From the NCBI GenBank assembly GCA_026873275.1, contig JANTUC010000008.1:310001-374000 (forward strand): a stretch of DNA of 64,000 nt. Reading direction: 5' to 3'. The position numbers and the translations under genes are program-made. The notes under the pieces are model-generated. The model made no database searches, was not told the DNA's origin, and worked only from the letters and a program-made list of their open reading frames with translations. This document shows, one piece after another, positions 23,837 to 35,463 of the stretch (within the stretch, counting starts at the first letter, position 1; each line of letters begins with the position of its first letter). The DNA comes from Pseudopithomyces maydicus. Lineage: Eukaryota; Ascomycota; Dothideomycetes; Pleosporales; Didymosphaeriaceae.

Positions 23837-26800
23837 ATGGCCTTGTCGCAGCCTGTACTGGGACGAAATGCGACCCCGGCATGGGGCCTTGAAGCGCCCG
23901 AGCCAGCGCAGCGAGACGTCCTGGCCGCCGCAAGAAAAGTCGACCTCGCAAAACGACGCGCCGACGACCAGCGCCGCCAGCAGCAGCAGCAGCACCAGCA
24001 GCAGCGCCCTCCGCACCCACGCCGCCAGTCGCTGCGCAGAGTGAAGGATTCCAGAGAGCAGCTGCGCTCGACCAGGGCCCGCGGCACTAGCAACGCGACG
24101 ACCGACTCGACACCGAGCATTGCGCCGGGGCGGTCCTTCACCGTCGCCAACATCAACAACGGCATCATCTACCTGAGGTACGTCTGGGGCGGGAGAGGAG
24201 GGGGAGGGGCACGAGGGCGACTTGGAGCGCGAATGCGGGGGGCTGGGGGCTGGGGGATGCGCCGTCTCAAGGCCCTCCAGCAACCAGCAGCCAGCGGCAC
24301 CAGCAGCACCAGCGGCACCAGCACCAGCAGCCAGCAGGATGCAGCAGCCGGGGTGCTTCTCTGAGCCTCTGCACCTCCTCTGCACCAGCGTGTACCGCCC
24401 GCCCTGCTTGCTAATACACGACCGCCTGCACCGCCCATACTCACTCAGCTGCTGACCATCGCCAGACCCTCGGTGCGTCCCGCCCACCAGCGACCACGCC
24501 CGCCACCAGAGCCCGTCTTCCCCCAGACCCCTCCCGACAGCGCCACCCTCGACTCGACTCCGCGTCCGACGAGCGATGACTGGGAGAAGACCGTCTTCGA
24601 CGCTGGAACCCCAACCCGCCCCAAGTTTGCCCGCGACCCGCTGCCCACAGAGGTGAAGACGGACCATGCAACCAGGCCCTCACGCCCTGCCTTCCTCGAC
24701 TCTCCCCCGCCGCCCTCCCCGTCAGCCCACCACGCCCGCTCACGCTCCTTCTCCACCGCTGACGAGCACACGGTGAGCTCGCACAGCGTCGAGCCGGGCA
24801 CCTTCAAGGTGGTGATTGACCGCTCCGCCCGCCCCAAGACGGCCGACACGGACACGCAACCCATCCTGCAGGTCCCCATTCCCTCGTACCGCCTGGGCAC
24901 CCCACGCTTCAGCGCCCGGGGGACTGCCATCCTGCGCAGTTCTGTCTACACGAACGCTGCAGCCTCAGACGATTGTCGATCCTCCTTCTTGGCCCCGCAA
25001 CGCGCGACCCACTCGTTCATCTCGTCCCGCACGCGATCCGACGTTTATTCGCCCAGCATATTCAACTTCCGCACCACTATGGACCTGAAGCCTCCGCTCC
25101 CCTCCACCGGCACTTCCTCCGCCCGCATCTCCAAGCTGCCCATCGGACCCCACATCTACGACACCCTCACCACCAACCCAGACGACAATGCCGTCGTCCG
25201 CTTCTCGCCCGCCGGCGACATCCTCGCAGCCACCCCCTCGCGCCTGATCGCCCACATCACCTCGCCAAGCTTCCTCGACTATGAGCTGCTGTCCGATTTC
25301 TTCCTCACCTACCGCTCCTTCCTCATGCCCCGCGAACTGGTCGCATACCTTCTATCACGTCTCAGATGGGCTGTCAACCGGCAGGACGACTTTGGTCGAA
25401 TTGTGCGTGTGCGAACATTCGTGGCCCTGCGACACTGGATCTTGAACTACTTCGTCGACGACTATGTGCCCAAGTACCGTCTGCGTGTGTACTTTTGCGA
25501 ACTGGTGAACTCGCTTTACAAGGATCTCAAAGCACGAGCGGATGGAGGTGGCGGCGACATCAAGATTATTGGTGAACTGAAAAAATGCTGGAGGCGGACA
25601 TGTGCCCTTTACTGGGATCATGAGGACCGCAATGGCCAATACGGAGCCGATGAGGATCTCCTTCCCGGTGGAAAGCCTGAATCGTTGGCTTCTGTGGATG
25701 AGTCGACGATCCCTTTCGTTCTTCCATCTACTCCTCCTCGGGAACCTGCTCTTCGCCAAGTTAGTGATCACAAACCAGAAACTATCGGCTCGAATCCCAG
25801 CGACCAGTTTGCCAGCAGACACATGGATTGGGCCCACAGAGCTCGCCATACGCCCCAGAACAGTTTAAGCACCCCATATATCCCTTCGCCAATGGAGTCC
25901 GGTGTCAGAGTACCCCTCTCCCCGGAGAGTGAACGCAGTCTACAAGTCTTATCTTGCTCCATCCCAGTCCGAGGCCTGAGTAGACCAGAACCAGCAAAGG
26001 ACATCCCGTTATACGCATATCCAGTGCCCCATCCCGTGGTAACAGGTCCAACACGCCTCACCTCCAGCCCTCAACAAAACGCTCCTTCCAAAAAGCCGAA
26101 TAAGCCATCACACGGACACAAACGCAGTGGGAGCTTTTCCGACGCTCTCCGGGATCAGAGAGCACACCTCTCGTTTTCGAAGAGCACGACTTCGGATGGC
26201 GAGATCTCAACAGTTGATCTCACCACAATTTCCAAGATACCGGGTAGTCTCGTGCGAGGTGGGCTCTTTCAGCCAGGATCACCGTATGTTGATATGAAAA
26301 ATGGCGGTTTGCGCCATACGAGATCGCGCCTGGAACTAGCACACGAAGATTTGGTGGGCCCAGAGATGCAATTTCGTGGAGGTTACGTGGCTAATCCAGG
26401 TGTGAAGAAGCTTCTCGGTAGCGTTCGGCGTGCTTTGAGCAGCAAGCATCCGTCTGCACCGAGCCCTCAATTTGCCCATGGTTTTCAAAGTCACGGATCA
26501 CCTTCGATTCGATCCTCTAATCCTGCAACACTGTCAAATGCCTCTGGGCCTGTTGTAAAACGTCGAGATACCCGACCGCGTCCTCAAATGCGAATGGACG
26601 TTCTCGCCTCGGCTGTCGCAGAAAGCTTTAAACAAGCAGTCCAGGAGCAGATGAAGAGCGAGGAGAAACGAAGTCCGCTTCCGGTTTTGGGCGGCTTTGA
26701 GTTCGAATTTGAAAAGCGCACAGCACATAGCAGTGATGGTCAGAGCAGGTCTGATAAGGCACAAGACTTCAGGCTCAACAGCGGTATTACGACTGGAAGC

Positions 26801-29393
26801 AAATCCATCCTCATTGTGGACGACACAGGCGCACCACCTTTGCCAGCTATGTCTGGAGCGTTACCCCAGATGAGCCAAGGACACGAGTCGGCCACAACTG
26901 TTCCCATTCGCGTGGAGAGACAACCTTCAATTGACGCAACTATTGAAGCGGAGCCAATACCCATCTCACCTCAAGCCCAACACAGAGAAGCAGAACTTCC
27001 ACAGGACTGGGAGCGACTGTCTCGGACTTCGATACAATCCTCTATCGTATCACAGAGACGATCGGTCTCCCTGGGTCGGGAGAGGATGCATTCGTTCCGT
27101 CGACGAGGCTCCGCGAAGGTTTCATTGGCACGCCCCATTTCGTTACGTCGGCATACTTCTCATGCCAGTGCGCTGGGCAGGCGCCAAGTTGAAAGCATGG
27201 CCACCTTCCAAACAATGTCATCTGACAACGACCCATTCCATTTGGACCGACAACCATCTGCATCTGCATCTGCACTCAGACCTGCCCGCCAATTACGACG
27301 TCGTCCTGGCGGTGATCTCCGGGCAGTTGACAACGTACACGATTTGGAAAATGGACAGCGTCCACATTCCACCGGATCTGTATCGAATCGCACGCACTCC
27401 ATCGCTAATTCTGTCATTCTAAGATCGGACCGGTTTATTGGTTCTATGAAAGGACCTGGCCATGAGACCGAGACCGAGTCGGACGATGAGAGACTGAAGG
27501 TTGGGAGAAAGCAAATCTCGTTAGTCGACACTCACTCTTCACAACCGAATCTGAGGCCCTCTTTCGAGGCTGAGGTAGCCAAACTCGCAGCTTTGCCGGA
27601 CGACATTGACGACGATGGCGGGATAGAAGCTGCGCTCATGAAATTAGAGGGAAGGTATGAGAAGAAGTCACCAGATCCAATGGAGTCTACGCCCACGTCA
27701 CCCAGGGCGGGCGTCGAATCTGGTGTCTTCGAAACCCGCACACCAACCGCGGACTTGTCAATTCCTTCTTATATTCCCTCTGGATACAATCCCTCGCAGT
27801 CTGAGAGCCACGCCAAAGGAGATGATGTCTTCTATCGACCCCTTGCTCCTCCGGAAGCTGAAGGCCAAGTCATGTATCGACTTTCCGGAGAAGCATTCAA
27901 GCACCGTGTGCCAGCTGTCAACTCGCAGATTGAGTCCGAAGACTCCTATTCTTCCCTACCTCTACTCGATCGTGGTGTCAGTGATATCGCAAACTCTGTG
28001 CGAGCGCGAGCGCCGACCATGGAGACTATGAGGTCATCCGCGAAGCCCGCACCATTAAACCCCCTGAGCCCTGGTACACGCCCAGGGGAACAGCATTCAA
28101 ATTTGCCTGTTTCGTCTAGCAACTCGTCAATTGAGCACATTACCAAGACAGACAGCATGAACAGAATTCCAAGAGGCGATTACGTGCCAAGGTCCTCTGT
28201 GGCGCGTGAATCCTTCCTGCTAGACGACGACGAGGATCTGAGCGACTTGGAGCCGGCCAGAAGGACCATGTCGGACGATAGTCATGGTGTGAGAAGTTTC
28301 TTCGATGACGAAACACCTGGTGAGACCGAGAAGGAGTTCTCTCCAGTTCATCCAATGCGACATCCACCAACGCCACCGCTTACGGCTAACCGGCTACGCG
28401 AGTCCGTACCCAAGGTAGACACGACCGTGTTCGAAAAGGGGCTTCCCACACCAGGCGTGACGCCTACATCTCGTCTTGATGTGCATGCCTTTGATGCCCT
28501 CGACAAGCCATCGGAACCGATTCATGGACCACAAGAGACAAAACGAGACAGCTTACCGAAAGAGCCTCCCCACCTACCTTTTATCCTCGCCTACGACTCC
28601 GAGATACTCGCTCGGCAGTTCACGATCATCGAAAAAGATGCGCTTGACGAGATTGACTGGAGAGAATTGATCGAGCTTCGGTGGAAGCAATCCTCTCCTC
28701 AGATATCTGATTGGGTGCATTACTTGCGTACAGAAGAAGCCAAGGGTGTGGATGTGGTCATTGCTCGGTTCAACTTGGTCGTCAAGTGGGCTGTCTCGGA
28801 AATTGTTCTGACTGACAGCATCGAAGAACGAGCCCGGTGCATTGTCAAATACATCCACATTGCCACGCACACCCGACGATTGCGCAACTACGCAACCATG
28901 TACCAGATCACTATTGCTCTCATGTCGGCTGATATTTCTCGCATGCGCAAGACGTGGTCTCTGGTTCCTGCTGCAGAGCTGCATACCATGCGGGAGCTGG
29001 AAGCCCTGGTACAACCTCTCAAGAATTTCCACAATCTCCGCATGGAGATGGAGACTGCGACGGTTGAGGAGGGTTGTATTCCATTCATTGGTAAGCAGGC
29101 CCATTCCAACGATCATGCTGTTCACTAACAAGCGCATAGGAATTTACACACGCGACCTTATCTACAACGCTCAAAAGCCACTATTCATCGATGCACCGCC
29201 TGCAGCCGGAGAGCGACTGGTGAACTTTGAAAGACACCACACGGCTGCCACGATTGTCAAAAGTCTTTTGCGTCTTCTGGAAGCGAGTTCGAAATACACG
29301 TTCAACATTGAGCCCAACATCATCAGCAAATGTCTCTGGATCGCTGCCTTGAGCGACGACGAGCTTACGAAGCGGAGTCGCCTCCGCGAATGA
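23837..29393 (+). CDS. LTE1: LTE1-like Ras-family guanine nucleotide exchange factor
   Basis: Predicted to load GTP on a Ras-like GTPase; LTE1 in yeast acts in mitotic exit and polarity. Three exons: 23837-24177, 24466-29090 and 29140-29393; the spliced CDS encodes 1739 residues. The N-terminus carries the conserved LTE1-type block FTVANINNGIIYLR joined across the first intron to PSVRPAHQRPRPPPEP. A RasGEF N-terminal (REM) domain follows at about 376-490 (DFFLTYRSFLMPRELVAYLL, then IIGELKKCWRRTCALYW). A long Ser/Pro-rich disordered middle leads to the catalytic RasGEF domain at about 1480-1735 (DALDEIDWRELIELRWKQ, later TFNIEPNIISKCLWIAALS). No frame break was found. The middle contains many Ser/Thr-Pro sites, compatible with kinase control. 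A CDC25-type GEF is the alternative, but no SH3 domain is present. Confidence 0.9.
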
Positions 29394-30493
29394 TCATCTG
29401 ATACCCCAAAGCCACGCTCACGCAAGCGTGGCACCCACCGCCTTCCTATTCGTTCGGTCATATATAATTACTATATCCCTTGCAACATTGGTCTGATACG
29501 ATTTCACGACACATCCACATATTTCCTTGTCATGTATGGGTATTACACATGGAGCGATTCCCCGGCTTATTAGCCATCACATTACATCATATCACATCTC
29601 ACATCACACGCACTGCAATATTTAGAACTAATCGCTCACGCTGAGGACACATTGGAAGCACCATCTATCTCCTTGATCGTCTTTTTTTGCATTCATGTAT
29701 GTAGCTGTTGCGGTTGGGGTAGGAGCAACAACTGGCTTGGAGGAGATACATTTCCTGTCTAGCGTTTCGGACAAGGGCGTTCATTTGTCGGTGAAGCTGT
29801 TAGATGATGACGAAGTACATGAGGTGGGGATCTGGTCTTGAGATACCATCACTAGCTACGTCTGTTTGCCGTCGATGGTGTGGGTAGAGTCGAAGTCGCT
29901 GCCTGCATCACCGGACGGACGCCTTGTAATATTGTTATGTTATTAGGCGCCATCAGCCTCAGTTTCGATTGCCTGCTTTTCTCGTAATGCGTACCATAGC
30001 CACGTGCATGTCGGTGAGGGTGCGTGATGCTGTGCATTAGTTCGTGGGGCGAAATCGCTGCTGCGGGGCGGTTTTTCAAGAACCTCAAATCACGATGCTC
30101 GTTCATGCATCCTTCAGCCTTGTCTGCAAGGCCCCCGTAAATGGCGCGCCTTCCCGCGAGCTTTTTTGATCGGCAGCAGCGCCATGGTTCCCGTTTACCT
30201 AGGTACATATATAGTAGTCAGGGCGCGGCTGCACCCGCGTTGATTTGCTTCCTCTCATGCATCGCGTCGCTCGTTCGCGCCAGCAAAGCAGCCTGCGTGT
30301 CTCTCGACGCAAACTACAGCGCCGTGAAATCTCCGATAGGTAGCTCGGAGGACGTTTGTCAATACATGTATAAGAGCTAGATGTCAAGGATGGAGGCATT
30401 TTCGCACAAAAGAGTTAGGTCTGATCCGCCGCCTATTCGGATCGAGGATACGGCTTCCGGCGCGCCTATGGACCGTATGAATACTCAGAGCCC
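29394..30493. other. Intergenic, no gene seen
   Basis: About 1.1 kb with the RasGEF 3' flank (CATCACAT repeats near 29570-29610) and the CorA gene leader. The frame of the CorA gene stays open back to 30425, so the true start or an upstream exon could lie in the last 70 bp. Confidence 0.6.
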
Positions 30494-32862
30494 ATGATGG
30501 AAAGAACCGAGAGTAATCGTTTCGCAGAGCATTCGCGACCGCAGGGTACGGACGCGCGCCCCAAGCCCCAGACGCGCGACTCGTTCACGACGCGCCAGCG
30601 TCGAAACAGCACGTGGGAGCGAGGCCATCGCCGCCAGCGCAGCCCCAACATCGAGTGGCACGAGAAGTGGACAAAGGACAGCTGGCAAAATGGGCGCGTC
30701 CTCCTCGTTGACTACGTCGACAAGGAGCACACGTCCCACGGGCGGCGCAAGATCGTAGCCCAGGAGTTCAACGACGTGGATGGGCTGAGGAAGTTTTACC
30801 GCAACGAGGAGCTGTCGGGACAGGCGGCGCTGCGGGTCATACACGTGCAGAATGCGAGCTGGGCGACAAGGTTTTTGCTCAGGAAGTTCAACATCGATGC
30901 GAGCGATGACTTGGTGGGGACCAGCTTTGGGCGGTGGGCCCGCTACGAGAGGCCGCAGCGGAGGGCGAATAAGCCCGTGTTGAACGGGAAGACGTTTCGG
31001 ACGCAGAGGGATCCGTGGAGGGGCATCAGTCGGACGAGCTTTGGGTGCGACTATCTGAGGCATTATCCTGCGAATAGGGTGCAGGAGTCGGAGTTTGTCA
31101 AGTCGACGAAGATGATGGCGTTGAATCACTATGATGATTTCGATCTACCAACTCATACGTACGACGTACATGTTCAGCGGTTGAGCGTGTACGTGCAGTA
31201 TAGCTACGATGAGCCGGGCGGCGATGTAGATCCGGAGTGGGCGAGTAACAATCCCTACGACGAGGAAGAGTACCAGTATCACGAGAACCTGAAGAAGCAG
31301 TACAACACCGCGAACGAGGAATACATCCCGAAGCTCAAGACGCTCGACAATGGAAACACAATCATCATCTTCGAGCACTCGCAGTCCGGCTCGGTAGAAG
31401 ACACCCTCATCGGCGCCCGGCAAGAACTCGAGCTCAAATGGCGCCGCCTCACCTTCTACATGCCCCGCACCGACGTCGAAGACGACTCCCTCATGGTAAC
31501 CAAGTGCATGGACCTCATCCTCCGCGACGTCTTCCGCGCCCTCTGCACGAACTGGGAAAAATACTCAAACCTCTGCGAAGTCCACACGGGCATCCTCGAA
31601 GACAAAATCTACGAAAACCCCGCCGACGAGACGCGCGCCCCAGAGCTCTGGATCAACGCGAGCCTCTGGCTAAAGGTAGAGCGCCTCATGTACCTCCACA
31701 TCGACCTCATCAAGGAAATGCGCACCCACCTGCACGACCTCGACAACGCGGACCCCGCCGACGACACCCTCTGGCTCGACTCGTCCGCCGACGAAATGGA
31801 GAAACTGACAACCCTCTTCCAGGAGGGCGTCCTCAAGCCCACAGACAACCTCTCAGACCTCATGTACAAGAGCGTCGGCATCCGCGACGCGCGCCACTCC
31901 CTCCAGCTCGGCCTCTCCATGTGGCGCCTCAGCTGGATAACCTTCATCTTCCTGCCGCTGACCTTCGTGTCCGGCTTCTTCGGCATGAACGTCGACACCT
32001 TCGCCGAGAACCCCTCCATCAAGTACTTCGTCGTCGCCGCAGCCACCCTGTTCGCCCTCGTCATCGCCTCCTGGTACACCATGAAGCACACCCTCGCCTC
32101 GCAGCACCAGGCTACCCTCCGCCGCGCGGTCTACGAGCGCCTCTTCCACGAGCTGTCGTCGAAGCACCCCGCGCTGTGGACGCGGCGGGGGCCCAGGCAG
32201 GGTATTGTACCCGTGGGGTGGGTTTCGGCGCTGAAATGGCGCGTGTTGACGTATTGGTTTGGGGCCGAGCAAATGGTGGGGGTGGGCGTCGGGGGGAATA
32301 GGGGGTGGGAATGGGACAAGATGACACCGGGGACGGGGAGTTGGGCGCTTGGTCGCGGGCGAAGAACCGCATGGCGAGGCGGTGGTTGGCGACGTTGCCG
32401 GTGATGCAGCGGGGATCGCTGGCGTCAGAGTTGGAAGTGTATTTCCAGGGTGAGGCGAGGGGCGAGAAGGTGGTGGTTGGGGAGCTGGTGCAGAGCGTTG
32501 CGCCTGTGGGGGTGGGAGTTGGCGTTGGATCTGAGAACGGGATTGCGGATGGGCATGGGGGGATGACGGCGGCGAGTAGGGTGAGGAATGGGAGGTTGGG
32601 GAGGTTGAGGAGTTGGAGTCCGGGGAGGAGGGGCAGGCCTTTGATGACGACTTCGGCGTCGGCGTCGGCGGTTTTGGAGGGGGAGACGCGAGGGAGGCGA
32701 GTGAGGGGAGGCCCGGGAGTGGGGTTATGGTCGAGGAGAAGGGAGTGGGGAGTGAGGATGAGAGGAGCGACGATGGGAGGAGGAGTTTTCAGGAGAGATT
32801 GGGGGTGCCGGGGAGCAGGGGTGGGGTCTGATGAGATGGAGGTTGAGTGTGTATGTGTATAA
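30494..32862 (+). CDS. CorA-like Mg2+ transporter family protein, one apparent frameshift
   Basis: A two-helix CorA family protein, probably a Mg2+ or other divalent channel; the membrane is unknown. No introns are needed. The soluble N-terminal part runs to about residue 475. TM1 starts near WRLSWITFIFLPLTFVSGFF and is followed by the signature GMN (about 497-499); TM2 is YFVVAAATLFALVIASWYTM. After the helices a basic cytosolic tail continues as far as WEWDK, where the frame breaks between 32301 and 32340 in G-rich DNA. The next register gives LGAWSRAKNRMARRWLATLP and runs to a stop at 32862. One extra base makes the length 789 codons exactly. The first ATG at 30494 is used; the frame is open slightly upstream (RRAYGPYEYSEP), so a missed 5' exon is possible. 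Confidence 0.87.
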
Positions 32863-33108
32863 ATGATGTATGATGATTTATTATTATATTGCACTATACT
32901 GCAGTAGTCAGGACCAGATGTGAATATGCTTACCACCCTTTGGTACATTTCTTTCAGATTTCGTTCCTGGACGCCCTCCAGTACAGCTTTTGATCGACGT
33001 GCCAATTGCTATCTGATTTTTACCCTTCCACTATGAGAATATGGTCCTCCCACATTACAATCGTCATGTAAATCGAAGAGCCACATGCCAGACCCATTGA
33101 GTTAAGCC

Positions 33109-34876
33109 CTATTCATCCAAAGGGGTTCGTAGATGCACCTTACACCCATCCCCCGGCGCCACCACAAGCGTCAGCGTCTGCTTCTCCTTACCAATCGGCA
33201 CAATCTCCTCCCCATCCGGTACCTCGACAAACGGAAATCGCTGCACAAGCCTAGCAACAGTGTACCCAGCCTCCAGAAGCGCAAAATCCTGCCCCAAGCA
33301 TAATCGTGGCCCCCCATTAAACGGAAGATATCCATACCCGACTTTCCTCGCCAGCTCCCCGCTTTCCCACCTCTCGGGCCGGAACTCGTGCGCATCAGGC
33401 CCGTATATATCTGTGCGTCGGTGCATGGCGTACACGCAGTAGCCGACGGCGGCGCCCTTCCTGACCAAGATGGGGTCAGTGCCGTCGGGCCCACCGCCGA
33501 CGGGGAGTGTGGTTGTCTTAGTAGCTGAGCGCGAGTTGACGGGGACGGAAGGGTAGAGGCGTAGAACTTCTTTGAGGACGAGATCGAGGTAGCGCATTTG
33601 TTTCAGGTGTTCGCGGGAAGGGGGCTCGGCGGCTTTTCCCAGGCCGACGGTTGCTTCGATTTCTGAACGGAGCCGGGACAGGACGTCGGGGTGGCGGGCG
33701 AGAAGTCGCATCGTCCATGAGAGGCATACGGCGGTTGTGTCTCGGCCTGCGAGGAGGATGTTTAGGCATTGGTCGCGGAGTTGCTTCAAGTCGCGGGTTT
33801 CTTGGATGAGGGAGTCGATGAAGACGTAGTTCTTTTTCTCTTCGGGAGCTTCAACGCGGTCGGTGTTGTCGGCAGCCTCGATGGCTCGCTTGATAGCTTG
33901 GTCGACGAATTTATGCGATGTCCGGCATGCGCGTCGGAATTCTGGCGTATTGGTCAACCAGTAGAGATCCCCTAGCCGTCCACGATGCGACAGATACTCC
34001 TGCCCCAGGTTGAAGGCCTGCGCGAACTCGGATTCCTGTCCAGCGACTTCATTGCTTCTGAGAGAGCTCATTGTCTCCCCGAAGAGGAGGAACGTCGTGG
34101 TATCAAACGTGAGTCGGAAGAACAGAGGTTGCAGGTCCACAATGCCGTCTTCTGGGACGGCATTGATCAAGCTCTCGACACACTTGCGTATTTCCTCGAA
34201 ATTCTGATAGCGATTCGACCTGAACTGGGGGCTTAGTAGCGCTCGCGAATGTTTCCAGGCTTTGCCATCTTGCGTGAAAATGCCGCTGCCCATCAGTGGT
34301 GCGAAGTGTTTTGGACGGAGCCCAAGGCTGAAGTCTGCGCCAAAAGTTAGTGATTGCCTAATGTGTATATTCAAGGCAAAAAGGAACACGCGGTTGCTTG
34401 ATTGCGCAAAATCCCGGGTAAAAGTACCTTCGAATTGGTTTGAGAGTATTTCCTCTATATTTCTTGGGTCTATGGTACCGATGTTGCGGACCCCAACTGT
34501 AGCAATTAGTATGTAGAATAGAGGAAGAAAGAGTGACAATTATTAGGAGAGTACTTACGCAAATGCTGCTCATGAGTGTGTCCACTTAATTCTGTCACAT
34601 CGAGGAAAAATTGCAGGATAGTCTGATTTCGCGCGTGTTGGGTTGCTTCGAGCAGAAGGTCCAAGCCTAAAGGCCATCTGGCGCACCATTTCCGCGGAGG
34701 TTTGCACCCGTGCTGCAGCCCATACTCATCTTCGATCTTATGAAGTTTACTTAATTGATGTCCTTTTAATAGTTGCGTATGAGGCTCACCTGTCTCTGGT
34801 TGCCTCGGTGCCAGAGCCGATATGCCACAAGGCTGAACAAAGAGACGATGACGAAAATCACCCCGAGACCCGCCAT
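33109..34876 (-). CDS. CYP52-like cytochrome P450
   Basis: Four exons: 34876-34790, 34736-34559, 34496-34428 and 34334-33109; the product is 519 residues, a normal length. The N-terminus is a membrane anchor (VIFVIVSLFSLVAYRLW) followed by basic residues. Exon 2 carries the CYP52-type entry segment (YGLQHGCKPP, then RWPLGLDLLLEATQHARN). The third intron (93 nt, branch site CACTAAC) lies inside an open frame and its removal gives FEDFSLGLRPKHF. Signatures present: I-helix LAGRDTTA, K-helix EVLRLYP, heme loop FNGGPRLCLGQ. CYP52 enzymes hydroxylate alkanes and fatty acids at the terminal carbon; the substrate here is not known. The start is 587 bp from the divergent NLR gene. Confidence 0.92.
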
Positions 34877-35463
34877 TCTGGCTTTCTGAAATTTTGGGAT
34901 TGGTATATGCTCAAATTTTGTATGTAAAAGTACCTCTTTAAAAGGTTCTTCGTACAAGGTGAACAGAAGTGTTGAACGTTATGTGGGATCAAGGCGGCTC
35001 GTGTTCGATAGAACTGTATGCAGATTGGCCACAAACCACAGGGTGGTGCAGGATTTCTTGTCGGACTAAAATCGCATTGCTTTCTCGGACCCCAAAAACC
35101 CCTTCTCTTCGATTGGTTGAGCTGGGCGGTTGGGCGGTTGCCTTGTGCCGAAATTCCCGCCCAAAAGCATAAACGAAGGCAGATAGACAGGGGTGCTGCC
35201 ATTTCATTGGACCTATCTCTCAGCCGCATGTTCTGGCTTTTGGCTGTGAAACGCAGCAGATCGCTCTTCTATTAGCGATTTCTTTTTCATCGAATTTTGA
35301 GCAGTCGTGGGAAAGACTCACAGGATTTCTCATACACTCTTCTCGCTGTTCCAGGCAAGCCGTCTAGGTCACGTCCGTACAACGTCGAAAATACCAGAAG
35401 ACAAGCTATCACAGAACAACATCTTGATGTTCGAATGAACAAGGCTGAGAGTGCAACTACAGC
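34877..35463. promoter_or_regulatory. Divergent promoter between P450 and NLR genes
   Basis: A 587-bp gap between start codons pointing away from each other. Two upstream ATGs (35427 and 35435) lie just before the NLR start; the first makes a three-codon ORF and the second overlaps the NLR start in another frame. No known binding site was recognised. Confidence 0.6.
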
